Of a stretch of DNA of 64,000 nucleotides, positions 1 to 8,066 are shown one piece after another. Each line of letters starts with the position of its first letter. Position 1 is the stretch's first letter. Under the pieces are notes generated by a model. The model was given only the letters and a program-made list of their open reading frames with translations, ran no database searches and was not told the origin of the DNA. The stretch is from an uncultured Isoptericola sp. (lineage in GTDB: Bacteria > Actinomycetota > Actinomycetes > Actinomycetales > Cellulomonadaceae). Location: the NCBI GenBank assembly GCA_947497265.1, contig CANMFP010000002.1, forward strand, positions 310,001 through 374,000. Direction: 5' to 3'. Position numbers and translations under genes: made by a program.

Positions 1-34
1 CCGTCCCGCAGGTCAACGGCATCGGAGGTTGGAG

Positions 35-1129
35 ATGACGGTCGTCGGCATCGACGCCCACAAGAACTGGCACACTCTCGTCGCGGTCGACGACGTCGGC
101 AAGCGGGTCGCGGTACTCACGGTCGAGGCCCGTGCTGGTGGGCATCGGCAGGTCATGAAGTGGCTGGGCCAGTTCGATGAGGTGCGGGTCGCGGTCGAGG
201 ACTGCCGCCATCTGACCCGCCGGTTGGAGGCTGATCTGCTCGATGCCGGGCACAAGGTCGTGCGGGTCCACACCCGCCTGATGGCGGGCATGCGCCAGTC
301 CGGGCGGGAGCCGGGTAAGTCCGACCCGATCGATGCCGAGGCCGTCGCCCGGGTCGCTCTGCGTGAGGACGACCTGCCGACCGCCGAACTGCCCGGTCCC
401 GCACGGGAGATCAAGTTGTTCTCGGACCATCGTCGCAGCCTCGTCGCGCGCCGCACTGCGATGCAGTCCAAGGTCCGCTGGTTCCTGCACGAGATCGACC
501 CTGACCTGCACATCCCTTCCCGCGGCCTGCGTCGCTACCAGCTGCTCGACGACCTGATCGGGCTGCTCGAGAATCGAGCTGGTGCCATCGCTGAGATCGC
601 CCGCGACCTGCTCCAAGACATCCGCTCGCTGACCCGCCGGATCAACGAGATCGAGAGCCGGCTGACCAGGCTCGTGCGCAACGACCACCCGTGCCTGCTT
701 GAGGTTCCCGGTCTGGGTGTCCTGGGTGCCGCGATGATCGTCGGCGAGACCGCCGGCGTGCGACGGTTCAAGTCCAAGGACGCCTTCGCCCGCTTCAACG
801 GCACTGCACCGATCCCGGTCTGGTCAGGGAACAAGGAGCGCGTGAGACTCTCGCGCGGGGGCAACCGTCGAATCAACACCGCCCTGCACATGGCTGCCGT
901 CACTCAGCTTCGCCTCGGCGCCGAGGGCGCCGCCTACTACGACAAGCTCATCGCGGCGGGCAAGACCCGCACCGAGGCGCTGCGCCTACTCCGACGACGT
1001 ATCTCCGACCGAGTCTTCGCGGCCATGAGGTCCGATGAACCCGCAGGCGGTCTCTCTGCCGTGCCCCCGGACCAGCCCGGCTCGCCGGAGTCCCCGATCG
1101 ACGTCACAGACCTCGCAGAAGCCGCCTGA
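35..1129 (+). CDS. IS110-family transposase
   Basis: DEDD-type transposase of the IS110 family, which catalyses transposition of its own element. The N-terminal domain begins with VGIDAHK (first catalytic Asp at residue 7) and includes the SDPIDAEAVAR segment; the C-terminal transposase-20 domain contains LEVPGLGVLGAAMIVGE and the conserved GNRRINTALHMAA block. At 364 residues it is full length for the family. I place the start at the ATG at 35 because GGAGG lies 6 bases upstream; an in-frame TTG at 29 is too close to that site. The reading frame is intact, so the element may still be active. Its right side abuts a truncated IS3 element at about 1145-1150. The left end lies at or beyond the window edge. 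Confidence 0.93.
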   Translation: MTVVGIDAHKNWHTLVAVDDVGKRVAVLTVEARAGGHRQVMKWLGQFDEVRVAVEDCRHLTRRLEADLLDAGHKVVRVHTRLMAGMRQSGREPGKSDPIDAEAVARVALREDDLPTAELPGPAREIKLFSDHRRSLVARRTAMQSKVRWFLHEIDPDLHIPSRGLRRYQLLDDLIGLLENRAGAIAEIARDLLQDIRSLTRRINEIESRLTRLVRNDHPCLLEVPGLGVLGAAMIVGETAGVRRFKSKDAFARFNGTAPIPVWSGNKERVRLSRGGNRRINTALHMAAVTQLRLGAEGAAYYDKLIAAGKTRTEALRLLRRRISDRVFAAMRSDEPAGGLSAVPPDQPGSPESPIDVTDLAEAA

Positions 1130-1149
1130 CGCCCCTCACTTGACATAGG

Positions 1150-2151
1150 AGCATCGCGGAGCTCGACCGCCAGCACAAGAGGTAGTCGCGTTCATCGACG
1201 CCCACCGCGGTGACGTCATCGACGGCGGGCGTCTCACAGTCGAGTCCATCTGTGCCGTACTGCGTGCAGCAGGGGTGCAGGTGGCTGTGAGCACGTACTA
1301 CGCCGCCAGGACCCGCCCGCCCTCGGCGCGTGCGGTCCGGGACGGCGAGCTGGGCCCGATGCTGCGCACCCTGTGGGACGACAACTACCGCGTCTACGGG
1401 GCGCGGAAGCTGTGGAAGGCGGCACGCAGGGCCGGGCATGACGTCGGTCGTGACCAGGTCGCCCGCCTCATGCGCGGCCTCGGGATCCAGGGGGCGGTCA
1501 GGACGAAGCGGGTGCGCACCACTCGTCCGGACCCGGCCTCGGCCCGGCACCCGGACCTCGTCAGGCGGGACTTCACCGCGACCGCTCCGAACCAGCTGTG
1601 GGTCACCGATCTGACCTATGTGCCGACCTTCGCCGCCATGGCGTACGTGTGCTTCATCATCGATGCCTACTCGCGGACGATCGTCGGCTGGCGCGTTGCC
1701 GGGCACATGCGCACCACGATGGTGCTCGACGCGATCGAGATGGCCCGTTGGTCTCGTGGCACCCGCCTGACCGGCCTGAGGTGTCACTCGGACGCCGGAG
1801 CCCAGTTCACGAGCCTGCGCTACGGCGAGCGGCTCGCCGAGATCGGCGCGACGCCATCGATCGGGACCGTCGGCGACTCGTACGATAACGCGCTCGCCGA
1901 GACCGTGAACGGCTACTACAAGGCCGAGCTGATCCGCGGACCCGCCAGGTCCGGGCCCTGGCGGACCGTGGAGGACGTCGAAATCGCCACGCTCGGGTGG
2001 GTCCACTGGCACAACCACCAACGGCTGCACGGCTACCTCGGCGACCTGCCACCCGTCGAGTTCGAAAGGAGGTTCTACGCTAAGCAGCAGGGCCACGAAG
2101 CCCTAGTCGGAATCAAATGACCAGAGCCTCCATCAGACCCAGGGCGGTTCA
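1150..2151 (+). mobile_element. IS3-family element, left end removed by IS110
   Basis: Truncated IS3 element. Bases 1150-1185 still encode the last residues of OrfA (SIAELDRQHKR, then a stop), immediately after the IS110 element. OrfB follows in the -1 frame, the usual IS3 arrangement for a frameshifted OrfAB fusion. The right terminus appears to be the TTCA at 2148-2151, ending a tip (GGGCGGTTCA) typical of this family, and the sequence then passes directly into the 3' part of an IS5 transposase. The left inverted repeat and most of orfA are missing. IS110 landing inside this element is the simplest explanation. The exact left junction is uncertain by a few bases. Confidence 0.75.
1275..2120 (+). 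CDS. IS3-family transposase OrfB (rve integrase core), N-terminus lost
   Basis: Catalytic half of an IS3 transposase. An HTH_21-like segment (NYRVYGARKLWKAARR) precedes the DDE integrase core: Asp in WVTDLTYV, Asp in CHSDAGAQFTS, and Glu in DNALAETVNGYYK, so the active site is complete. It ends with the usual HWHNHQRLHGYLGDLPPVEFE block. Coding similarity runs upstream of the GTG used here (through FIDAHRG at about 1191), because OrfB is normally made by frameshifting from OrfA. OrfA is reduced to its last 11 residues, so normal expression is probably lost. The shorter product from this GTG would be 281 residues. Treat it as a fragment of a dead element. Confidence 0.85.
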   Translation: MQVAVSTYYAARTRPPSARAVRDGELGPMLRTLWDDNYRVYGARKLWKAARRAGHDVGRDQVARLMRGLGIQGAVRTKRVRTTRPDPASARHPDLVRRDFTATAPNQLWVTDLTYVPTFAAMAYVCFIIDAYSRTIVGWRVAGHMRTTMVLDAIEMARWSRGTRLTGLRCHSDAGAQFTSLRYGERLAEIGATPSIGTVGDSYDNALAETVNGYYKAELIRGPARSGPWRTVEDVEIATLGWVHWHNHQRLHGYLGDLPPVEFERRFYAKQQGHEALVGIK

Positions 2152-2884
2152 GGCGCCACGGTGTTTGCGGTTGGCCTGCTGGTCGGACGGTTCAGGGATG
2201 ACCGCGCTGATCCCGCGCCGGCGCAGCAACTCCCGGTTCCGTCGCGAGGAGTACGCCTTGTCCCCGAGCACCGCGTCAGGCGTCGTCCGCGGGCGCCCTG
2301 CGCCGAGGCGAGGAACCCAGATGTCCGCCAGCACCGGCTCCAACGCCCTGCCGTCGTGCGACTGCCCGGGCGTCACCACGACGGCGAGTGGGCGCCCGCG
2401 ACCGTCGACCGCGTGATGGATCTTGCTCGTCAACCCGCCACGAGACCGGCCGATCCCATGCCCCGCGGGTTCACTGTGGACTACACCGTCACCGAGATTC
2501 TTGTGATTCGACGTCGCCCCCTGTGTCCTGCTCCGGTCGGGTCGTGTTCGTCGCGTGCTGGTGCGCACGGTTGATGGTCGAGTCCACCGATACCGTCCAG
2601 TCGATCTCCCCGGCAGAGTCGGCCTCGGCCAACAGATGCGCCAGGATCCGGTCGCAGGTGCCGTCGTCGGCGAACTTCTTGTGCCGCTTCCACACCGTCT
2701 GCCACGGCCCGAACACATCTCGCGGCAGATCCCGCCACGGGATCCCGGTCCGATACCGGTAGGCGATGCCCTCGACCACGGTGCGGTGATCACCGAACGG
2801 GCGGCCCAGTTTGCCCGCGTTTGACGGCAGCAGCGGCTCGATCCGCTCCCACTGCTCATCGGTCAACATTCGAAAGCGACTCAC
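2152..2884 (-). pseudogene. IS5-family transposase, frameshift type, C-terminally truncated
   Basis: Two overlapping minus-strand frames make one transposase. OrfA (2489-2884, 131 aa) starts MSRFRMLTDEQWERIEPLLP and carries the N-terminal DUF4096-type domain and the first catalytic Asp (VSVDSTINRAHQH). The second frame continues from about 2530 with NHKNLGDGVV, HAVDGRGRPLAVVVTPGQ and AVLGDKAYSSRRNRELLR. This two-frame layout is normal for IS427-group elements, which use programmed frameshifting, so it need not be a mutation. The decisive damage is at the C-terminus: translation ends at QQANRKHRGA, where family members continue with the region carrying the catalytic Glu. The IS3 element replaces that part, so the enzyme should be inactive. 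Confidence 0.82.
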
Positions 2885-2917
2885 GGCCGTGAGTGTGCCC
2901 CGAGCCTCTGCTCAGAG

Positions 2918-2935
2918 TTGGGAGACACGCTCTAG
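2918..2935 (-). repeat. IS5-type terminal repeat, first copy
   Basis: TTGGGAGACACGCTCTAG, the start-side end of the IS5 remnant. It differs at one base from the repeat at 3270-3287, and both point the same way. Confidence 0.75.
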
Positions 2936-2997
2936 ATGAAAGAAGCGGGCCAGCGCACGAGCCGACCGTCCTCATGTTCGAGGTCGGCACAGGAGAT

Positions 2998-3269
2998 CCC
3001 CGTGCCGTTCTCGGAGTTCCATGACATCGAGCTGGTGGACTACCCAGACGCCGCACTCGCCGCGGACTTCTTCGAGACGTGGTTGGAGTCAGGTCAACCA
3101 CCTCCCTCGCCTGACCAGTGCATTGGGTGTTGCGTTCCCTCCTCTGGGCGCCGAGGACGACAACACGAACCTCGAGGTGGCCGACCTCGACGTCTACTGG
3201 TCCATGTTCGGCCAGACGCGAGTGGGTCTGAGCGGCGCCAGCGACAGATCAACCGTGGCACGGGTCGAC
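2998..3269 (+). pseudogene. Broken ORF between two IS5-type ends, function unknown
   Basis: This stretch between the two IS5-type ends contains no intact gene. One frame reads VPFSEFHDIELVDYPDAALA up to about 3090. A second frame then reads NHLPRLTSALGVAFPPLG and EVADLDVYWSMFGQTRVGL up to the second IS5 end. The two pieces look like halves of one protein joined by a frameshift near 3095. The second half runs straight into the IS terminal repeat, so its natural C-terminus is missing. I do not recognise the family. It may be a passenger gene trapped between IS copies. Confidence 0.4.
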
Positions 3270-3287
3270 TTGGGAGACACGCCCTAG
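3270..3287 (-). repeat. IS5-type terminal repeat, second copy
   Basis: TTGGGAGACACGCCCTAG, one base different from the end at 2918-2935 and in the same orientation. No transposase of its own lies beside it, so it is an orphan end. The IS481 element begins within a few bases downstream. Confidence 0.7.
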
Positions 3288-3406
3288 TTGTGATGTCCAG
3301 GGACGTTGTTTCCCGACACGGGGCTGAGTCTTCCGACAGGTGAGGGCCTCCGGGCTGTGAAGTGGAGCTGTCTAGTTCACCGCTTCACGAGCCACGGGAG
3401 GCCCTC

Positions 3407-4190
3407 GTGTCCCACGCTAACGCTGTCCTCACCCCACGCACGAAGCTCCGCCTCGCGCGCCTGATCATCGATAACGGCTACTCCGTCGCGGTCGCGGCGA
3501 AGATGTTCATGGTCTCGCCTGTCACCGCCCGCAAATGGGCCGCCCGGTACCGGACCGAAGGCGCGCCTGGCATGCAGGATCGGTCGAGTAGGCCGCACCG
3601 AGTCCCCCACAAGACACCGGAGGCGACGAAGAAGCGCATCGTCGCGTTGCGCTGGCGCCTGCGGCTCGGTCCGGCGCAGATCGCCGGCCGCCTGAGGTTG
3701 TCCCCGTCAACAGTCCACGCCGTTCTCGCCCGCTGCGGTGTCAATCGCCTCTCCCATATCGACCTGGTCACCGGCGAGCCGCTGCGACGCTACGAGCACC
3801 CCTACCCGGAGTCTTTGATCCACGTCGACGTGACGAAGTTCGGCAACGTCCCCGACGGCGGCGGGCACCGCTACGTCGGCAGACAGCAGGCCACGCGAAT
3901 CGCCGCACCAGCGAGAACATCACACGCGGGAAGAACTATCGGGCGCTGATCGGCACCGCATTCGTCTACACCGTCATCGATGACAACTCCCGCGTCGCCT
4001 ACGGCGAGATCTGCTCCGACGAGGAGGCCGTCACCGCGATCGGGGTGCTCGAACGCGCTATCGCCTGGTTCGCCGAGCACGGCGTCACCGTCGAGCGGAT
4101 GCTGTCCGACAACGGCTCGGCCTACAAGTCGTTCGCCTGGCGCGACGCCTGCGCTCGGCTCGGCATCGCACACAAGCGGACGCGGCCGCC
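3407..4190 (+). pseudogene. IS481-family transposase, frameshifted and 3' truncated
   Basis: IS481-type DDE transposase. It starts at the GTG at 3407 (SHANAVLTPRTKLRLAR), followed by two helix-turn-helix units (VAAKMFMVSPVTARKWAARYR and GPAQIAGRLRLSPSTVHAVL) and the first catalytic Asp in LIHVDVTKFG. Near 3886-3898 the frame shifts. The remainder, NRRTSENITRGKNYRALIG then FVYTVIDDNSRVAYGEI and the second Asp in MLSDNGSAYKS, continues in another frame. Similarity stops at HKRTRP, about 4185-4190, where the sequence switches to a carboxypeptidase gene on the opposite strand. The catalytic Glu region and the right inverted repeat are absent, so the element is dead. Confidence 0.85.
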
Positions 4191-4916
4191 CGGCGTCGCC
4201 GCCAAGAACCCCTTCGATGCCTTGAGCTGCACCTGCTCGACGAACGAGCGGTAGGCGTCCGTCACCGCGATGTCATGCCCGAACCGCTGCTTGAACGCTG
4301 CCGTGAGATCTCCGAACGCCGCTGCGGCGTCGCAGCGGGCATGGTGCCAGCGCGCCGTCGGCACCGGGCACAGTTCCACCGCGGGGATCTGGCCGTTGGC
4401 GTAGCCGCCCCAGTTCGCCGTCGGGTCGTTGTCGACGAACGTCGAACCGTCCACCGTGTACGAGACGGTCCCACCCTCGGCGACGCTCATGGAGTCCGTG
4501 TCGGCGACACCGGCCACGGCAGACACGACCACCGCGACCAACAGGACGACGACAGCCAACGGCGCGACGACAGCAGCCACCACGGCCAAGATGATCGCTA
4601 TCGCCACGCGCCGGCGCCGACGACCACCCGCCGCACGGAGGGGCACGCACCGTGTCGCTCCGACCGCCAACGCTCCCGCCACGCCCCCTCCTCGGCTGCC
4701 GAGGGACCACGCCCGGATGCACGGCCCTTCGGCAGGTACATCGCCTTCGGTCGGGGCATCTGGGTTGGCGATATCGGTCGGCCTCTGTTCGTCGAAGGGG
4801 CTCCAGAGGACGCGGGCGGGCAATCCGTGTCGCGCGCCGAGGGTCGCGTCCTGGGCGCGGACCCCGACCGTCCGTGCCGGTTCCCACCGTCCTCGTACGC
4901 CAGCGTGCGAGGCCAT
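4191..4916 (-). pseudogene. VanY-like D-alanyl-D-alanine carboxypeptidase, C-terminus removed by IS481
   Basis: Remnant of a membrane-anchored peptidoglycan carboxypeptidase. After a poorly conserved N-terminus comes a basic RRRRRVA stretch and one long hydrophobic segment (VAIAIILAVVAAVVAPLAVV and onward). A periplasmic linker precedes the start of the VanY domain (GGYANGQIPAVELCPVP, FKQRFGHDIAVTDAYRSFVEQ). The reading is lost after KGFLAATPG at about 4191, exactly where IS481 begins. Family members continue there with the His-rich zinc-binding motif, which is missing here, so the product cannot be catalytic. The ATG at 4916 is the first good start; a later GTG is possible. The lost half is not in this window. 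Confidence 0.72.
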
Positions 4917-4966
4917 GGACCAGCAGTTAAGCCAGCAGAGCCGATTCTCCGCGGCCCCGGAGAAAG

Positions 4967-5012
4967 CGAGAGGCCCTCCGACCGAGCGTCTCCGCTGGTC
5001 AGTGGGCCTCTC
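4967..5012 (-). terminator. Terminator for tRNA-Val(CAC)
   Basis: A 9-bp inverted repeat, GAGAGGCCC at 4968-4976 and GGGCCTCTC at 5004-5012, lies just downstream of the minus-strand tRNA. On that strand the stem is followed by GCTTTCTCC. This fits an intrinsic terminator with a weak U-tract. Confidence 0.55.
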
Positions 5013-5017
5013 TCGAG

Positions 5018-5089
5018 TGGGCGATACTGGGTTCGAACCAGTGACCTCTTCGGTGTGAACGAAGCGCGCTACCACTGCGCCAATCGCCC
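5018..5089 (-). tRNA. tRNA-Val (CAC anticodon)
   Basis: 72-nt tRNA on the minus strand without an encoded CCA. The acceptor stem is GGGCGAT/ATCGCCC, the D-arm GCGCAGTGGTAGCGC, the anticodon arm CTTCG-TTCACAC-CGAAG with anticodon CAC, and the T-arm ACTGG-TTCGAAC-CCAGT. Its body is nearly identical to the plus-strand tRNA-Val(GAC) genes at 7581 and 8228, which differ mainly in the anticodon arm. Confidence 0.95.
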
Positions 5090-5196
5090 GAGTGCGAGGT
5101 CGATAGTAGTCACAGATCGGGCGCTGGTCCAAACCGGGACGGTGCGGCGTGGCCCACAGGCCGGGCGGCGTCGCCCCAGGTGAGATCGGGCGCGGG

Positions 5197-6063
5197 TCAG
5201 GGGTCGACGCGCTCGCGGCAGAGCTCCTCGAACAGCACGCGCGCCTCCGCCGAGACCTCCCCGACCGCGACCTCGACCCCGTCGAGCCAGGTCACCGGCT
5301 GGATGTTGCGTCCCGAGGACGTCAGCACGAGCTGCACGTCACCGGAGTCGACCTCGTCAAGGACCGCAAAGGGTAGTTCCCCCGCACGGGCTTCGCGCAC
5401 GGGGAGCCCGTTCTCGGCGCCCCACTCGAGCAGCAGCTGCCGAGTGATGCCGGCCAGTGCCCCGGACTCGAGCAGCGGGGTCACGAGCTCTCCGCCCCGT
5501 TCGACGAACACGTTGGAGCCCGTCCCCTCGCAGAGGTCCCCCACGGTGTTGGGCAGGATGGTCTCGTCCGCGCCCTGCGCCTTGGCGTGGGCGAGGGCCA
5601 CGACGTTCTCGGCGTACGACGTCGTCTTGAGTCCGGCGATCGCTGAGCGCTCGTTGCGCGGCCACGGAGAGCGCACCGAGCGCGACTCCGGTGCCATGAC
5701 CGATTCCTGCGCGGCGACGACCACGGTCTGCGCGCCCTCCACACGGTTCGAGCCGAGCGGTCCCACGCCGGCCGTGACGGTGATGCGCAACCGGCCGTCG
5801 AACGCCCCGCCCGACCGCACCGCCTCCTGTAGGACGGCCGCGACGCCGTCGCGCACCTTCTGCTCGTCGGGCACTTCCAGACCCAGCCCGGCGGCGGACC
5901 GCGCGAGCCGTGCCAGATGCCGCGTGAGCGCGAACGCCCGCCCGTCGAGCACCGTGCACGTCTCGAAGACGCCGTCACCCACCGTGATGCCGTGGTCGAC
6001 CGCGCTCATCGCGGCCTCCCCCGCACCGACCAACCGGCCTTCGGCCCAGATCACCAGACTCAT
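5197..6063 (-). CDS. pabC: Aminodeoxychorismate lyase / class-IV PLP aminotransferase
   Basis: Fold-type IV pyridoxal-phosphate enzyme of 288 residues. The N-terminal part has the characteristic SAVDHGITVGDGVFET motif and an RLRITVT strand. The PLP lysine lies in the LKTTSYAENVVALAHAKAQGADE segment. The C-terminal half has the SNVFVERGGELVTPLLESGALAGITRQ motif shared by PabC, D-amino acid aminotransferase and IlvE. The pabB homologue lies directly upstream on the same strand with a 43-base gap, which favours PabC: conversion of 4-amino-4-deoxychorismate to p-aminobenzoate plus pyruvate for folate. Sequence alone cannot exclude D-amino acid or branched-chain transaminase activity. The ATG at 6063 begins MSLVIWAEGR. 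Confidence 0.82.
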   Translation of the reverse strand: MSLVIWAEGRLVGAGEAAMSAVDHGITVGDGVFETCTVLDGRAFALTRHLARLARSAAGLGLEVPDEQKVRDGVAAVLQEAVRSGGAFDGRLRITVTAGVGPLGSNRVEGAQTVVVAAQESVMAPESRSVRSPWPRNERSAIAGLKTTSYAENVVALAHAKAQGADETILPNTVGDLCEGTGSNVFVERGGELVTPLLESGALAGITRQLLLEWGAENGLPVREARAGELPFAVLDEVDSGDVQLVLTSSGRNIQPVTWLDGVEVAVGEVSAEARVLFEELCRERVDP

Positions 6064-6106
6064 AGGGTCAGTCTGCCCGACGACGGCGGTAGACCAGGTG
6101 CGTCCG

Positions 6107-7261
6107 TCACCGCGGGCAGTGTCGCCCCGACCGCCAGAGGTTGCTCTCGGGGGCGGTGACCGTCGCCGAGGCGAGCCCGACGAGGCGCTCCGCCTTGAGC
6201 TCGGTCTCGCGCCACTCGGCCACCGGGTCCGAGTCCCACGTGATCCCGGCGCCCGTACCGAACCGCAGGACGCCGTCGTCGCGCGGGCCACGCTCCCACC
6301 AGAAGGTACGGATGCCGACGGCGAGCTCTGCGCAGTCGCCGTCCACCCAGCCGACCGCGCCGCAGTACGGCCCCCGAGGCGCCGTCTCGAGCTCGTCGAT
6401 GATCCGCAGCGCCGAAGACTTGGGAGCCCCGGAGACGGACCCTGGCGGGAAGGTGGCTCCCAGCACCTGGCCCCACCGGCCCTCCGCCGCCGCGACCTCG
6501 GGGGCCAAGGCGCCGCGGACCCGCGAGACGAGGTGCACGAGCCCGGGGTGCTCCTCCAGGCCCAGCAGGTCGGTGACGGCCACGGTTCCCGGCGTGCACA
6601 CCCGTTGCAGGTCGTTGCGCACCAGGTCGGTGATCATCACGTTCTCGGCCCGGTCCTTGTCCGTAAGCCCGGCCGCTGTGCGGGCGGTGCCCTTGATCGG
6701 ACCGGACGCGAGCGCTCCGCCGTCCAGGGACAGGTACAGCTCGGGCGAGGCCGAGACGACCCACACCGGTTCGACGCCGGAGCTCGCCGGCACGTGGACG
6801 CCCGCACCGTACGGTGCAGGGTTCCCGGCGGCGAGCCGGGCCGCGAGTGCCGCAGCGTCCGGCTCGACCGGTGTGCCGCCGTCGTGCACCAGCGGGAGCG
6901 GCGCCTGGAGCACCCGGCACACGTTGACCTGGTAGACGGTCCCCTCGCGGACGTGGTCGTGGACGCGACGCACGGCGGCCTGGTAGGCGTCCCGGTCCAG
7001 GGAGCTGCGCCAGCTCGTCGGCTCCGGACCACGCCATGCGGTGCCCGACGGCGCGAGGTCGCCGGGCGGGACGCCGTCGGACACGTGGGCGAACCGCCAG
7101 GCCCGCGCGCGGCCGCCGCGCCCGAACGCCTCGAAGTCGACCACGACGAACCACGGCCCGGTCTCCGCGAGGCGGTGCGGCTCCTGGTCGAGGTCGACGC
7201 ACTCGACGACGTCGCTGGCGAGGCGGCCGGCGAAGGAGGCCCAGGATCTCTGTTCGTCCAC
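6107..7261 (-). CDS. pabB: Aminodeoxychorismate synthase component I (chorismate-binding)
   Basis: Chorismate-binding enzyme of 384 residues that aminates chorismate to 4-amino-4-deoxychorismate. Visible motifs are the SASPELYLSLDGG strand, PIKGTARTAAG (the PIKGT motif whose lysine is typical of PabB), ENVMITDLVRNDLQRVC, GSVSGAPKSSALRIIDELE, RGPYCGAVGWVDGD and TGAGITWDSDPVAEWRETELKAE. The N-terminus is short compared with some family members. No fused glutamine amidotransferase is present and no pabA lies nearby, so ammonia must come from a PabA/TrpG encoded elsewhere. It sits just upstream of pabC and probably shares its transcript. Confidence 0.88.
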   Translation of the reverse strand: MDEQRSWASFAGRLASDVVECVDLDQEPHRLAETGPWFVVVDFEAFGRGGRARAWRFAHVSDGVPPGDLAPSGTAWRGPEPTSWRSSLDRDAYQAAVRRVHDHVREGTVYQVNVCRVLQAPLPLVHDGGTPVEPDAAALAARLAAGNPAPYGAGVHVPASSGVEPVWVVSASPELYLSLDGGALASGPIKGTARTAAGLTDKDRAENVMITDLVRNDLQRVCTPGTVAVTDLLGLEEHPGLVHLVSRVRGALAPEVAAAEGRWGQVLGATFPPGSVSGAPKSSALRIIDELETAPRGPYCGAVGWVDGDCAELAVGIRTFWWERGPRDDGVLRFGTGAGITWDSDPVAEWRETELKAERLVGLASATVTAPESNLWRSGRHCPR

Positions 7262-7298
7262 GCAGCGAACGCTATGCCAGGCACGCCCCGCCGGACGA

Positions 7299-7329
7299 TT
7301 GGACGGAATCGGGCTAGGTCAACTAATGT
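7299..7329 (+). promoter_or_regulatory. Promoter of the tRNA-Gly-Cys-Val operon
   Basis: TTGGAC (7299-7304), 19 bases, TAATGT (7324-7329). The second tRNA-Gly copy has the same two hexamers at the same 19-base spacing (8067-8097), which supports both as real promoters. Confidence 0.6.
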
Positions 7330-7376
7330 TTCCCTCGCGCCGGAACGCCGGGGAGCGATCTCCTCTGTCCGGTCGT

Positions 7377-7449
<73 letters not shown>

Positions 7450-7508
7450 CGGAGGCCCACTCCCTGCCTCCTCGGCGACGAGGTAGCGGGAGAGCACGCT
7501 TTCTCAAT

Positions 7509-7579
7509 GGTGGGTTGGCCGAGAGGCGAGGCAGCGGCCTGCAAAGCCGTATACACGGGTTCGAATCCCGTACCCACCT
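7509..7579 (+). tRNA. tRNA-Cys (GCA anticodon)
   Basis: 71 nt without CCA. Acceptor GGTGGGT/ACCCACC, D-arm GGCCGAGAGGCGAGGC, anticodon loop CTGCAAA with anticodon GCA, T-arm ACGGG-TTCGAAT-CCCGT. It lies between tRNA-Gly and tRNA-Val in the first cluster and is absent from the second. Confidence 0.96.
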
Positions 7580-7580
7580 C

Positions 7581-7652
7581 GGGCGATTGGCGCAGCGGTA
7601 GCGCGCTTCCCTGACACGGAAGAGGTCACTGGTTCGATCCCAGTATCGCCCA
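7581..7652 (+). tRNA. tRNA-Val (GAC anticodon), copy 1
   Basis: 72 nt without CCA. Acceptor GGGCGAT/ATCGCCC, D-arm GCGCAGCGGTAGCGC, anticodon arm CTTCC-CTGACAC-GGAAG with anticodon GAC, T-arm ACTGG-TTCGATC-CCAGT. One base separates it from tRNA-Cys. A strong terminator follows. Confidence 0.97.
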
Positions 7653-7659
7653 CCACCCA

Positions 7660-7691
7660 CGAAGGCCCCGGACATCTGTCCGGGGCCTTCG
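7660..7691 (+). terminator. Terminator of the first tRNA cluster
   Basis: Perfect 13-bp stem, CGAAGGCCCCGGA/TCCGGGGCCTTCG, with a 6-base loop, directly after tRNA-Val. It is repeated almost identically after the second tRNA-Val. Confidence 0.85.
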
Positions 7692-7726
7692 TGCATCCTG
7701 AGCCCGCCCGGCGTAACGTCACGAGC

Positions 7727-8005
7727 ATGTGCCGGAACATCACCACCCTGCGAGGCCTCGAGCCTGCGGCCACGGCCGAGGAGATCGAGGCCGCTGCTGC
7801 CCAGTTCGTCCGCAAGGTGACTGGCGTCGCGTCGAACGCGGCCCCGGCCTCGCGCGAGCCCTGCGAGGCCGCCGCCGCCGAGATCACCCAGATCGTCACC
7901 CGTCTGCTCGGCGAGCTGCCTGCCCGCCGGCAGCCACCGCAGACCGTCCCGCCCCTGCGGCGCCCGGAGGTGCAGGCGCGCCTCGCAGCGCAGCAGCCGG
8001 CCTGA
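7727..8005 (+). CDS. DUF2277 family protein
   Basis: Small 92-residue protein that begins with the hallmark MCRNITTLRGLEP and continues ATAEEIEAAAAQFVRKVTGV, matching the DUF2277 family over its first half. The C-terminal region (ITQIVTRLLGELP) also fits, followed by a Pro/Arg-rich tail. Family function is unknown; the conserved Cys-Arg-Asn start suggests a metal or nucleic-acid role, but that is speculation. It lies alone between the two tRNA clusters, after the first cluster's terminator, so it must have its own promoter. It was either caught inside the tRNA duplication or was there before it. Confidence 0.85.
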   Translation: MCRNITTLRGLEPAATAEEIEAAAAQFVRKVTGVASNAAPASREPCEAAAAEITQIVTRLLGELPARRQPPQTVPPLRRPEVQARLAAQQPA

Positions 8006-8066
8006 TCCGCACCCCGCGCCCGGCGATGGCCCCGGCCTGCCGAGGCGCAGGTCACACCCGTGGCGA

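Larger units (their letters stand above)
2152..2935 (-). mobile_element. IS5-family (IS427-like) element, 3' end cut by IS3
   Basis: Remnant of an IS5 element read on the minus strand. The transposase start side is complete: the terminal repeat TTGGGAGACACGCTC lies at 2918-2932 next to a TAG (a CTAG tetramer spans 2932-2935), a common context for this group. The other end is missing, because the transposase stops being recognisable at 2152, exactly where the IS3 tip ends. The element therefore predates the IS3 insertion. A closely similar terminal repeat in the same orientation lies at 3270-3287. Confidence 0.8.

Noticed and set aside
1-4190. A genomic island with integrase and attachment site next to the tRNA-Val at 5018
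   Set aside because: No integrase, no repeated tRNA 3' end and no phage or conjugation genes; the IS pile alone explains the region.
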